19,370 bases of DNA from an uncultured Oscillospiraceae bacterium (lineage in GTDB: Bacteria; Bacillota; Clostridia; Oscillospirales; Oscillospiraceae). Made by a program: the position numbers and the translations under genes. A model generated the notes under the pieces. The model worked only from the letters and a program-made list of their open reading frames with translations. It was not told the DNA's origin and ran no database searches. Below are positions 8,053 to 15,413 of the stretch, piece by piece; positions within the stretch are counted from its first letter, which is position 1, and each line of letters starts with the position of its first letter. Where the stretch lies: NCBI GenBank assembly GCA_958423465.1, contig CATZRD010000043.1, positions 1 to 19,370 on the forward strand, written 5' to 3'.

Positions 8053-8091
8053 AACAAAGAGACGTCATCCTAGGATGACGTCTCTTTGTTT
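8053..8091 (+). terminator. Terminator of tRNA-Arg
   Basis: A perfect palindrome centred on cctagg at 8069-8074, with arms aaacaaagagacgtcat / atgacgtctctttgttt, starting right after the CCA end. The T-rich right arm supplies the U-tract, and the symmetry makes it active in both directions. Confidence 0.85.
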
Positions 8092-8185
8092 CCATGAGGG
8101 ATTCGAAAGGCGGCTCTTAGCGGAGCGCCGGGGGCGCTCTGCAACCGCCGTGGCTTTTCCGCAGAAAAGCAAATCCCTCATGGCG
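8092..8185. repeat. Palindromic element bounded by copies of the tRNA-Arg 3' end
   Basis: The left edge, 8092-8106, is the exact reverse complement of tRNA positions 8031-8045 (15 bp). The right edge holds a 14-bp direct copy (8172-8185) of tRNA positions 8034-8047. Between them lie two hairpins, gagcgcc/ggcgctc and gcttttc/gaaaagc. The ends thus form inverted repeats made from tRNA sequence, as in a small mobile element or att-site remnant. No protein is encoded. Confidence 0.65.
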
Positions 8186-8240
8186 CAAGCATTCGCACGA
8201 CTTATCCAGAGGCGAGGCCGAGAAAGGCGGCTCTTAGCGG
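8105..8240. repeat. Direct-repeat pair of a dispersed GGCGGCTCTTAG motif
   Basis: The 19-bp string gaaaggcggctcttagcgg occurs at 8105-8123 and 8222-8240. Its 12-bp core recurs inverted at 17307-17318 inside the cassette near era, so it belongs to a dispersed repeat family. Confidence 0.6.
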
Positions 8241-8289
8241 GGCGCCGCCCCATTGGACAGTCTTTTCCCCCCGTTCGCTGTCTGCGGGG

Positions 8290-8318
8290 ATGACAAACCG
8301 GAGCGGGTCTGCTATACT
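8290..8318 (+). promoter_or_regulatory. Promoter of the XRE membrane regulator gene
   Basis: ATGACA (8290-8295), a 17-nt spacer, then TATACT (8313-8318). It ends 27 nt before the start codon at 8346. Confidence 0.7.
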
Positions 8319-8345
8319 TTTTCAGCAGAAAGAGGAGGGACCGCC

Positions 8346-8867
8346 ATGGATCAAAAGAGGATCGGACAATTCATCGCCCAGCTCCGCCAGGAGAAGGGCC
8401 TGACCCAGGCCCAGCTTGGTCAGCGTCTGGGCGTCACCAACAAGACCGTCTCCCGGTGGGAGAACGGCAACTACATGCCGGACGTGTCCCTGCTGACGCC
8501 TCTGGCCCGGGAACTGGGGACAGGGGTCAACGAGCTGCTGGCCGGACAGCGCATCGGCCCGGACAGCGAGTACCGGCAGAAGGCGGACGAGGCCGTTCTG
8601 TCCGTCATGCGCTCCAGCTTCTCCTGGCCCCACCGCCGGGCCTTCTGGCGGCAGAAGTGGCTGCGGGAGCACGCCTTTGATCTGGCGTTGGGCTTCATCT
8701 GCTGCGGCGGCGTCATGGCCCTGCTGTGCTGGCTGGGAAACCCCCTGATCGGCGCGGGGGCGGGCTGCGCGCTGTTCGCGCTCCGCGCCCGGGGCCAGCT
8801 GGCGGAGTACCTGGCGGGCAAAGAGGACCTCCGGGAAGCGGAGGAACCGCCGGAGGAGAGAACATAA
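8346..8867 (+). CDS. XRE-family regulator with C-terminal membrane segment
   Basis: A 173-aa protein. The start at 8346 is fixed by AGGAGGG (8333-8339) 6 nt upstream. Residues about 6-66 form a Cro/C1-type helix-turn-helix (LTQAQLGQRLGVTNKTVSRWENG pattern). A basic linker follows, then a hydrophobic stretch at about 112-146 that could make one or two membrane helices, and an acidic tail. HTH proteins with such a tail are common in Firmicutes and may be membrane-tethered, but target genes are unknown. It stands alone, with its own promoter, convergent with uvrC, and the two share a bidirectional terminator. Confidence 0.85.
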   Translation: MDQKRIGQFIAQLRQEKGLTQAQLGQRLGVTNKTVSRWENGNYMPDVSLLTPLARELGTGVNELLAGQRIGPDSEYRQKADEAVLSVMRSSFSWPHRRAFWRQKWLREHAFDLALGFICCGGVMALLCWLGNPLIGAGAGCALFALRARGQLAEYLAGKEDLREAEEPPEERT

Positions 8868-8871
8868 GCGC

Positions 8872-8903
8872 AAGAGAGCGGAGGCCGGGGCCTCCGCTCT
8901 CTT
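8872..8903. terminator. Bidirectional terminator between XRE gene and uvrC
   Basis: A 15-bp GC-rich perfect stem (aagagagcggaggcc / ggcctccgctctctt) with a minimal loop lies in the 38-nt gap between two converging stop codons. It serves both genes. U-tracts are short. Confidence 0.8.
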
Positions 8904-8905
8904 CC

Positions 8906-10738
8906 TTATTCTTCCTTCTCCTCCGTCGGGTGGGCCCAGTCGTATACCGCCTGGGCGGCGTTTTTGGGCACCACCGCCAAAAGCTCCTCCAGGCTGGCCT
9001 CCCGGATGGCCTTCAGGCTCTTGAAGCGCTTCAGGAGCGCCGTCCGCCGGGCCTCCCCCACGCCGGGGATCTGGTCCAGGGTGGACCCCCGGACGGTCCT
9101 GCCGTGGCTCTCCCGGTTGTAGGTGATGGCGAAGCGGTGGGTCTCCTCCTGGATGCGGCCGATGAGGGTGAACACCGCCTGATAGCCCTGAATACCGATC
9201 TCCCGGCCCTCCGGGGTCACCAGAGCCCGGGTCCGGTGCCGGTCGTCCTTCACCATGCCGAACACCGGGATGGCCAGGCCGAACCGGTCCGCCACCCGCC
9301 GGGCCACCCTGGCGTGCTCCTGGCCGCCGTCGATGAGCAGCACATCCGGCAGGGGCATGAACTTCTTGTCCCGCTCCATATACCGGGTAAAGCGGCGGGT
9401 GAGGACCTCCTCCATGCTGGCGTAGTCGTCGGGGTGGCCGGAAGTCTCCCTGATGCGGAACCGGCGGTAGCTGTCCCGGGCGGGCCGGGAGCCGCTGAAC
9501 ACCACCATGGAGGCCACGATATCGTCGCCGCCGGTGTTGGAGATGTCGTAAGACTCCATCCGCCGGGGCGGCTCCCCCAGGCCCATGAGCTTCCCCAGCA
9601 GCTCCAGGGTCCTGTCCGCCCGCTCCGCCTGGGAGGTCTGGCGCTCCGCCTCCTCCCGGGCGTTGGCCTGGGCCAGCTCCAGTACCCGGACCCGGTCCCC
9701 CCGCTGGGGGACCCGGAGGTCCACCCGGTGGCCGGACTTTTCCGACAGCAGCCGCTCCAGGGCCTCCCGGTCCTCCAGCTCCGCCGGGACGCAGATCTCC
9801 CGGGGGATCGCCCCCCGGCCGCCGTAATACTGGGGCAGCAGGGCGGACAGGATCTCCCCCGGATCGTCCAAAGCCGAGGCGGTGAACAGTTCCGCCTCCT
9901 TCCCCGTCAGCTGGCCCTGATCGTAGTGGAGCACGGCGTAGCAGCATTTGGCTCCCAGGTACAGCCCCCACACGTCGGTGTCGGCGCAGATGCCGGCGAT
10001 GACCTTCTGCCGCTTGGTCAGCACGCCGATAGCCTGGATCTGGTCCCGAAGGGCCGCCGCCTCCTCGAAGCGCAGCTCCTCCGCCGCCCGGCCCATCTCC
10101 TCCTCCAGCTGGGCGGTGACCAACCGGACCTTTCCCTCCAGAAGCCGCACCGCCAGGTCCATCCGGCGGTTATACTCCTCCGCCGTCATCTCCGGACGGC
10201 AGAAGCCGTCGCACCGGCCCATGTGGTGGTTCAGACAGGGCCGCTCCTTCCCGATGTCCCGGGGGAACTTCTTATGGCAAGTGGGCAGACGCAGAGCGCT
10301 GGCGATGGCGTCCAGAGCGGCCCGGGTCTCTCCCCGTCCGCCGAAGGGGCCGAAGTACCGGGCTCCGTCCTCCGCCGCCCGGCTCACGATGGAGAACCGG
10401 GGGTAGGCCTCCCGGCTGAGCCGGACGAAGGGGTAGCCCTTGTCGTCCTTGAGCAGGATGTTGTACCGGGGCATATACTGCTTGATGAGTGCGTTTTCCA
10501 GCACCAGGGCCTCAAACTCGCTGCCCACCAGGATCGTTTCGAAGGTGTATACATGGCTCACCATGGTCTGGGTCTTGAGATCGTGGCCCCGGCCTGCCTG
10601 GAAATACTGGCTCACCCGGTTCTTCAGCTTTTTCGCCTTGCCCACATAGATGACGGTATCGTCCCTGTCGTGCATCAGGTACACCCCCGGGGCCAGGGGC
10701 AGGCTGTTGGCTTTTTCCAGAAGCTCGTCTTTTGTCAT
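8906..10738 (-). CDS. uvrC: Excinuclease ABC subunit C
   Basis: A 610-aa nuclease of UvrABC nucleotide excision repair that makes both incisions around a DNA lesion after recruitment by UvrB. Domains in order: GIY-YIG nuclease (residues 14-93, with GVY 18-20, YVG 31-33, Arg41 and Glu76 in the usual spots), a UVR motif that contacts UvrB (around 205-240, EELRFEEAAALRDQI), the RNase H-like second nuclease (LLIDGGQEH region, about 450-500), and paired HhH motifs near the C-terminus (IPGVGEARRTALLKRF). Length is normal. The ATG at 10738 follows a GGAGGTGAGG site. It lies downstream of the HPr gene, separated by a good terminator, so it has its own promoter or relies on read-through. Confidence 0.97.
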   Translation of the reverse strand: MTKDELLEKANSLPLAPGVYLMHDRDDTVIYVGKAKKLKNRVSQYFQAGRGHDLKTQTMVSHVYTFETILVGSEFEALVLENALIKQYMPRYNILLKDDKGYPFVRLSREAYPRFSIVSRAAEDGARYFGPFGGRGETRAALDAIASALRLPTCHKKFPRDIGKERPCLNHHMGRCDGFCRPEMTAEEYNRRMDLAVRLLEGKVRLVTAQLEEEMGRAAEELRFEEAAALRDQIQAIGVLTKRQKVIAGICADTDVWGLYLGAKCCYAVLHYDQGQLTGKEAELFTASALDDPGEILSALLPQYYGGRGAIPREICVPAELEDREALERLLSEKSGHRVDLRVPQRGDRVRVLELAQANAREEAERQTSQAERADRTLELLGKLMGLGEPPRRMESYDISNTGGDDIVASMVVFSGSRPARDSYRRFRIRETSGHPDDYASMEEVLTRRFTRYMERDKKFMPLPDVLLIDGGQEHARVARRVADRFGLAIPVFGMVKDDRHRTRALVTPEGREIGIQGYQAVFTLIGRIQEETHRFAITYNRESHGRTVRGSTLDQIPGVGEARRTALLKRFKSLKAIREASLEELLAVVPKNAAQAVYDWAHPTEEKEE

Positions 10739-10775
10739 GGGGCAAACCTCACCTCCGCACTACAGGATACAGGAT

Positions 10776-10815
10776 GGAAAAAGGACTGCTTCGCTCCGCG
10801 AAACAGTCCTTCTTT
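10776..10815 (-). terminator. Rho-independent terminator of the HPr gene
   Basis: The stem is aaggactg / cagtcctt, with inner pairing tt-cgc / gcg-aa interrupted by one C-A mismatch. On the minus strand the hairpin runs directly into a five-T tract, about 20 nt past the HPr stop. Confidence 0.85.
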
Positions 10816-10831
10816 TCATCCAACCAATCGC

Positions 10832-11098
10832 TTACTCGCCAAAGTCGCCGGAACGGACCAGCTCGGCCAGAGCCTCCACGGCTTCCTTCTCATCGGAACC
10901 GTCGGCGATCAGGGTAATGGTAGTGCCCTTGACGATGCCCAGGGACAGCACGCCCAGCAGGCTCTTGGCGTTGACCCGGCGCTCATCCTTCTCGACCCAG
11001 ATGCCGCTCTTGAACTCGTTGGCCTTGCGGATGAAGTAGGTGGCAGGTCTCGCGTGCAGACCAACCTCGTTGTTGATGGTGACTTCCTGCGTATACAT
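10832..11098 (-). CDS. ptsH: HPr phosphocarrier protein
   Basis: An 88-aa cytosolic phosphocarrier. His15 in GLHARPA is the site phosphorylated by Enzyme I for sugar PTS transport. Ser46 in NAKSLLGVLSL is the HPr-kinase site used in catabolite repression in Firmicutes. Having both marks it as a true HPr and not a Crh-like paralogue that lacks the His. Arg17 next to the His is present. No ptsI is adjacent: the gene is a single unit with its own promoter and terminator, as often in Clostridia. The ATG at 11098 lies after AAGGAG at somewhat long spacing. Confidence 0.95.
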   Translation of the reverse strand: MYTQEVTINNEVGLHARPATYFIRKANEFKSGIWVEKDERRVNAKSLLGVLSLGIVKGTTITLIADGSDEKEAVEALAELVRSGDFGE

Positions 11099-11160
11099 AG
11101 GCCTCTATTCTCCTTATCTCGCAATCTGCATACACTGCCCGCAGTCGGGAACATAGTACT

Positions 11161-11189
11161 ATGGTAGCAAATTTCTGATTTTCCGTCAA
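11161..11189 (-). promoter_or_regulatory. Promoter of the HPr gene
   Basis: On the minus strand: TTGACG (11184-11189), a 17-nt spacer, and TACCAT (11161-11166). The start of transcription would lie about 55 nt before the HPr ATG. Confidence 0.7.
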
Positions 11190-11311
11190 TGTCACATTCC
11201 ACAAATTTCTTTGGGCAAAGGACGGCTCTCCCCGCCATTTTGTGTGAAGTTGTACGAAAGACCCGCTATTCCCAAAAAATACGAAAGAATCCAGGTCCCA
11301 CGGGACAAGAT

Positions 11312-11402
11312 GCGGCGAAAGGGCGAGGGGTCCGGCGGTGATCCGCCGGTCTGCCCCTGACTACCCCTTCAGCTCCACGACGGTCACGCCGTCCTCCCCC
11401 TC
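11312..11402 (-). pseudogene. Duplicated 3' end of mutS2 plus downstream hairpin
   Basis: A 91-bp segment matching 11517-11607 at 89 of 91 positions, offset by exactly 205 bp. Read on the minus strand, 11363-11402 repeats the last 13 codons of mutS2 (ending DGVTVVELKG and TAG at 11361-11363) without a gene attached. The remaining 49 bp repeats the sequence after the stop, including the hairpin ccggcgg / ccgccgg. The single coding difference is a synonymous GAG/GAA change. It is a stub of the gene end. Confidence 0.85.
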
Positions 11403-11516
11403 ATCCCCACGGACAGCGTCCGCGGGGGCCCCACAGAGATTCAACCTGCGCGGGGCGAGTGAATCGCCCCTTGCGCCAAGGTCCCGCCGCAGGCGGGACG
11501 CTTGTACGCCGCTTCC
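11403..11516. repeat. Palindrome-rich insert between the two mutS2 ends
   Basis: A 114-bp segment lying between the direct repeats. It holds several hairpins: ggggcga / tcgcccc (around 11454-11472), gtcccgcc / ggcgggac, and gccgc / gcggc at its right edge. The first resembles the gggcga / tcgccc hairpin in the insert after era. No coding sequence. It looks like a small non-autonomous element or repeat cluster. Confidence 0.6.
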
Positions 11517-11607
11517 GCGGCGAAACGGCGAGGGGTCCGGCGGTGATCCGCCGGTCTGCCCCTGACTACCCCTTCAGTTCCACGACGGTCACGCCGTCCT
11601 CCCCCTC
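11517..11607 (-). repeat. Active copy of the mutS2 3'-end direct repeat
   Basis: The second copy of the 91-bp direct repeat (mate at 11312-11402). It includes the functional mutS2 stop codon at 11566-11568 and the hairpin just after it. The mismatches with its mate are at 11526 and 11578. Confidence 0.85.
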
Positions 11608-13950
11608 GCCGTAGCGGCCCAGGCGGAAGCTCTTCACGGCGCTGTGGTGTTTGAGCTGCTGCTGCACCGCCCGGCGCAGAGCGCCGGTGCCCTTGCCGTG
11701 GATGATGGTCACTGTGCCCAGCTTGTTCATCAGGGCGTGGTCCAGAAAGCGGTCTACCGCCAGCTCCGCCTCGTCGGTCATCAGGCCCCGCAGGTCCAGC
11801 TCCGTGCTGGCGGACCGGCCCTCGCTGGTGCGGATGGCGGTGGCCACATGGCGCTTGGGGGCGGCCTTCGCCGGCTTCTCCGCCTCCTCGATGAGGCGCA
11901 CCTCGCCGGCGTCCACCGTCAGCTTCATGTTCCCAGCCGCCAGCGTCAGCTTATCGCCGCTGACGGCGGTGACGGCAGCTCGGGTCCGGGTGCCCCCCAG
12001 CTCCACCAGGTCTCCGACCCGGATAGGGCGGCTGGGGGCGGGGATGGGTTCCTTCTCCTCCTTGAAACGGAGGGCGTCCTCCGCCTGGCTCAGCTGGCCC
12101 CGGATGGCGGCCCTGGCGTCGTTCATGGCCTGCGCGTCCGCCTGACGCTCCTGGGCCTTCCGCAGCTCCGCCAGCTCCTGGAACACGGCGTCGGCCTGTA
12201 AGCGGGCCTCCCGGATGATTCGCCGGGCCTCCGCCTCGCCCCGGGTGCGGGCGTTGTCTTTGGCCCGTTCCATCTGCTCCCGGAACTCCCGGGCCCGTTT
12301 GGCGTCCTCCTCCCGCTGGAGCCGCAGCCGGGCGGCCTCGTCCTTGTCCCGCTCCAGGCTCTGGCGCTTCTCCTCCAGCTGGGTCAGCACGTCCTCGAAC
12401 CGGACGGACTCGCTGTCCATCTGGGCCTTGGCGGCCTGGATCACCGCCGGGTCCAGACCCAGCCGCTGGGAGATGGCGAAGGCGTTGGACTTGCCGGGAA
12501 TACCGATAAGCAGCTTATAGGTGGGCCGCAGGGTCTCCACGTCGAACTCGCAGCTGGCGTTTTCCACCCCCGCCGTGGTCATGGCGAAGGTTTTCAGCTC
12601 CGCGTAGTGGGTGGTGGCGGCCACCTTGCCCCCCAGCTCCCGGACCCGCTGGATGATGGCGATGGCCAGAGCCGCGCCCTCCACCGGGTCCGTGCCCGCC
12701 CCCAGCTCGTCAAAGAGGATGAGGCTCTCACCGTCCGCCTCCTCCAGGATATGCACGATGTTCACCATGTGGGAGGAGAAGGTGCTGAGGCTCTGCTCGA
12801 TGCTCTGCTCGTCGCCGATGTCCGCCAGCACCCGGCGGAACACGGTGACGGCGCTGCCGCTGTCCGTGGGGATGTGGAGGCCGCACTGGGCCATGAGGGT
12901 CAGCAGGCCCAGGGTCTTCAGGCTCACGGTCTTGCCGCCGGTGTTGGGGCCGGTGATGACCAGGGTGTCGAACCGCTCCCCCAGCTCCAGATCCACCGGC
13001 ACCGCCCTGGCGCTGTCCAGCAGGGGATGCCGGGCGTGGCGCAGGCGGACGGCTCCGTCGGTGCGGATCTCCGGCCGGCAGGCGTTCATCTTGTAGCTCA
13101 GCTGGCCCCGGGCGAAGATCATGTCCAGCCGCACCAGCAGCTCATAGTCCTCCAGAATATCCCGCTGGTAGCCGGCAGCCTCGGCGGAGAGGGCCCGCAG
13201 GATGCGCTCGATCTCCTTTTTCTCCTTGGCCTCCAGCTCCTTCAGCTCGTTGTTGGCCTGGACCACCCCCATAGGCTCCACAAAGAGGGTGGCGCCGGAG
13301 GCGGAGACGTCGTGGACCAGTCCGGGGAGGCTCCCCCGGAACTCCGCCTTCACCGGCACCACGAACCGGCCGTCCCGCTGGGTGATGATCGCCTCCTGGA
13401 GGACCTTGCCGTAGCTGGCGGAGGAGACGATCTTCTGGAGGATCTGGCGGCCCCTGGCCGCGGCGGCGCGCATATGACGGCGGATGTCCGCCAGCGCCGG
13501 GCTGGCGTTGTCGGCGATGACGTCCTCCTCCAGAATGGAGGTGAAGATCTTCTCCTCCAGAAACCGGTTCCCCCGCAGGGAGCGGAACAGGTGATCCACC
13601 GCGGTCTTTTCCCCGCTGTCCCCCAGATAGTCCCCCACCCGGCGGGCGCAGCGCAGCACCCCGGCGATGTCCAGCAGCTCCCGGGTGTTCAGCACGCCGC
13701 CCCGGTCCGCCCGGTACAGGCTCTCCGCCACCGGCTTGATGCTGTCGAAGGCGGGGCTGCCGCGAAGGCCGATCATGGCCCGGGCGGCGTCGGTCTCATC
13801 CTGGAGCCGCCGCACCTCCGCCGCTTCCGTGGAGGGCGGCGCCGCCAGCAGCCGCTGGCGCGCCTCATCGCTGCCCGCCTGGTCCGCCAGCAGCTTCAGC
13901 ACCGCCGGCAGCTCCAGGGTCCGTATGGATTTATCAAATAATTCGCTCAT
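11566..13950 (-). CDS. mutS2: Endonuclease MutS2
   Basis: A 794-aa MutS-family ATPase with a C-terminal Smr domain. MutS2 proteins limit recombination, and in Bacillus also act in splitting collided ribosomes. Visible: the MutS core/lever region (1-300, with LVHDVSASGATLFVEP at about 211-226), Walker A GPNTGGKT at 334-341, Walker B/signature LILFDELGAGTD at about 410-421, a long charged coiled coil (about 500-620), a small beta domain (RVGDLVELGG), and Smr (about 715-794, LDLRG and HGKGTGALR motifs). Length is normal. The start at 13950 follows ACGGAG at long spacing. It follows the small membrane-protein gene by 32 nt. Its 3' end has been duplicated downstream, but the open frame is intact. 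Confidence 0.96.
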   Translation of the reverse strand: MSELFDKSIRTLELPAVLKLLADQAGSDEARQRLLAAPPSTEAAEVRRLQDETDAARAMIGLRGSPAFDSIKPVAESLYRADRGGVLNTRELLDIAGVLRCARRVGDYLGDSGEKTAVDHLFRSLRGNRFLEEKIFTSILEEDVIADNASPALADIRRHMRAAAARGRQILQKIVSSASYGKVLQEAIITQRDGRFVVPVKAEFRGSLPGLVHDVSASGATLFVEPMGVVQANNELKELEAKEKKEIERILRALSAEAAGYQRDILEDYELLVRLDMIFARGQLSYKMNACRPEIRTDGAVRLRHARHPLLDSARAVPVDLELGERFDTLVITGPNTGGKTVSLKTLGLLTLMAQCGLHIPTDSGSAVTVFRRVLADIGDEQSIEQSLSTFSSHMVNIVHILEEADGESLILFDELGAGTDPVEGAALAIAIIQRVRELGGKVAATTHYAELKTFAMTTAGVENASCEFDVETLRPTYKLLIGIPGKSNAFAISQRLGLDPAVIQAAKAQMDSESVRFEDVLTQLEEKRQSLERDKDEAARLRLQREEDAKRAREFREQMERAKDNARTRGEAEARRIIREARLQADAVFQELAELRKAQERQADAQAMNDARAAIRGQLSQAEDALRFKEEKEPIPAPSRPIRVGDLVELGGTRTRAAVTAVSGDKLTLAAGNMKLTVDAGEVRLIEEAEKPAKAAPKRHVATAIRTSEGRSASTELDLRGLMTDEAELAVDRFLDHALMNKLGTVTIIHGKGTGALRRAVQQQLKHHSAVKSFRLGRYGEGEDGVTVVELKG

Positions 13951-13982
13951 ATTCGTTACTCCGTTTCAATACGCCCTTTCTG

Positions 13983-14423
13983 TCAGGTCATATAGTTGCT
14001 CCAGAAATGGAACAGGTGTAAAACCGAAAAACAGGCCGCCGGAATAAACGCGATCCAGTTCCGCCGTTCCACGGCAAAGAGCAGAAAGGCGGCGCAGGGA
14101 AACACCGTCAGCCCCAGCAGCACCGGCCACCCGGTCACGCCGCCGAAATACAGCGCCCAGCAGCCCCAGTACAGCGCCAGCGCTCCGGCGGGCCCCATCA
14201 GTCCCTTTGGGGTCAGGCGTCCCGCCCCGCGGTTTTTCATCAGGCAGAGGGCCGCCACAAACAGCCACTGGCACACCGCCATGGCCATATCCAGGCCGGG
14301 GGTGGCCGAAGGGCGGTGGAGGACGTCCCCCGAAAGGAATACTTCCCACAGAATATTAGGCAGCATCACCAGGGCAAACAGAGCCGTACCCTGCCAAACA
14401 AATCCCAGCCGATACCGCCTCAT
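13983..14423 (-). CDS. Small multi-pass membrane protein of unknown function
   Basis: A 146-aa protein that I do not recognise. About five hydrophobic stretches (roughly 8-28, 45-62, 78-95, 97-118 and 121-142) predict an integral inner-membrane protein with short loops and many Trp residues. There is no catalytic motif or cysteine pair pattern. Its ATG overlaps the recO stop by four bases (ATGA), so the two are translationally coupled. It sits between recO and mutS2, both of which act on DNA, but that says little about its role. Confidence 0.75.
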   Translation of the reverse strand: MRRYRLGFVWQGTALFALVMLPNILWEVFLSGDVLHRPSATPGLDMAMAVCQWLFVAALCLMKNRGAGRLTPKGLMGPAGALALYWGCWALYFGGVTGWPVLLGLTVFPCAAFLLFAVERRNWIAFIPAACFSVLHLFHFWSNYMT

Positions 14424-15184
14424 GCGTCCTCCTCCGGCAGGCTCCCCCGCAGGCTCTTATAAAACCCCAGGGTCTTGAATTCCCGCTCCAGCATGGCGGA
14501 GACGTACCGCTCCGACGCCTGGGAAAACCGGCGCTGGTCCTCCGGCTCCAGGGTAAAGCTGTAGAGCCGCCGGGGGTCCCCGTAGAGCACATGCCGCATG
14601 GCCGCCAAAGCCCCGGCCGTCAGGGGGGCGCACCCGCCGCCTATGCCGCAGGTCCGGCACCGCAGCACGCCGCCCTGAAGGTCCAGCACCGGCTGGGCCG
14701 GGTCCCGCTCTCCGCAGACGGCGCATCCCTCCAGCAGCGGCTCAAAGCCGATGAGGCTCATGAGCTTCAGCTCGAAGGCGGCTCGCACCAGCTCCGGCGG
14801 GCGGCGGAGGGTCCCCAGGGCGTACAGGGCGTTGAGCAGCAGGGAGAGGATGTTCCCCGCCTCCGACTCCTCGTAGGCCACGGTCTCCGTCAGCTCCGCG
14901 AAATAGCTGCCCAGGCTCAGAAGCTCCACGTCCCGCCGGACCCCGTCGAACAGCTCCAGCGTGCTGGCCTCGGCGAGATACTGCCACCCGTGGCTCTCCG
15001 ACAGGGTGAACTCGGCGTAGGCCAGAAGCTGCGTGGCCGCCGTCACCCGGCTGCGCCGGGATCTGGCTCCCTTGGCCACCACGGGGATCTTCCCCAGTTC
15101 GGCGGTGAGGACGGTCAATATTTTGTCGCTCTCCTTGGTGTCCACGCTGCGGAGCACGATTCCTTTTACCACGGTGCGTTCCAT
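14420..15184 (-). CDS. recO: DNA repair protein RecO
   Basis: A 254-aa RecFOR-pathway mediator that helps load RecA onto SSB-coated single-stranded DNA. An N-terminal OB fold (about 1-80, GIVLRSVDTKESDKILTVLT) is followed by a helical domain with a four-Cys zinc site: CAVC near 160 and CRTC about 20 residues later. The ATG at 15184 follows AGAGG at 5 nt. A GTG two codons upstream overlaps that site and is unlikely. It follows the yqzL-like gene by 27 nt, the usual Firmicutes order. Length is within the family range. Confidence 0.94.
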   Translation of the reverse strand: MERTVVKGIVLRSVDTKESDKILTVLTAELGKIPVVAKGARSRRSRVTAATQLLAYAEFTLSESHGWQYLAEASTLELFDGVRRDVELLSLGSYFAELTETVAYEESEAGNILSLLLNALYALGTLRRPPELVRAAFELKLMSLIGFEPLLEGCAVCGERDPAQPVLDLQGGVLRCRTCGIGGGCAPLTAGALAAMRHVLYGDPRRLYSFTLEPEDQRRFSQASERYVSAMLEREFKTLGFYKSLRGSLPEEDA

Positions 15185-15211
15185 AAACACCTCTTGCTAT
15201 GTAGAGGCCGG

Positions 15212-15349
15212 TCACGCGGGATCGGCCTCCGTCGTACTCTCCCCCCAGGCGGACCGGGCGATCTCCTCCCGGTCCCGCTCCCGGCAGCAGAGCAGATAGA
15301 ACACCGGCTGTCCGGTGCCGGCAAACAGTTCCCACCAGACTTCTTCCAT
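15212..15349 (-). CDS. yqzL: YqzL-like small protein
   Basis: A 45-aa protein beginning MEEVWWELFAGTGQPVFYLL. The pattern (acidic start, W-x-LF-x-x-TG, then a Tyr-Leu-Leu stretch) and the position directly before recO match YqzL, a short protein of unknown function encoded between era and recO in many Firmicutes. The ATG at 15349 has GGGAGG 9 nt upstream. The two adjacent cysteines (21-22) are unusual for a small cytosolic protein. It is easily missed because of its length. Confidence 0.75.
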   Translation of the reverse strand: MEEVWWELFAGTGQPVFYLLCCRERDREEIARSAWGESTTEADPA

Positions 15350-15413
15350 GGCTTGCGTCCTCCCATCCCTATGGTGGACAGGAGGACCGGGCGCTATGAG
15401 TGGTAAGTTGTGG

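Noticed and set aside
8042..8293. Plus-strand open frame after tRNA-Arg
   Set aside because: It begins inside the tRNA, crosses the terminator and repeats, is Arg-rich, and lacks a ribosome site.
11312..11607. CRISPR-like repeat
   Set aside because: Only two copies, 91 bp long, containing coding sequence; no array of short repeats and spacers is found anywhere in the window.
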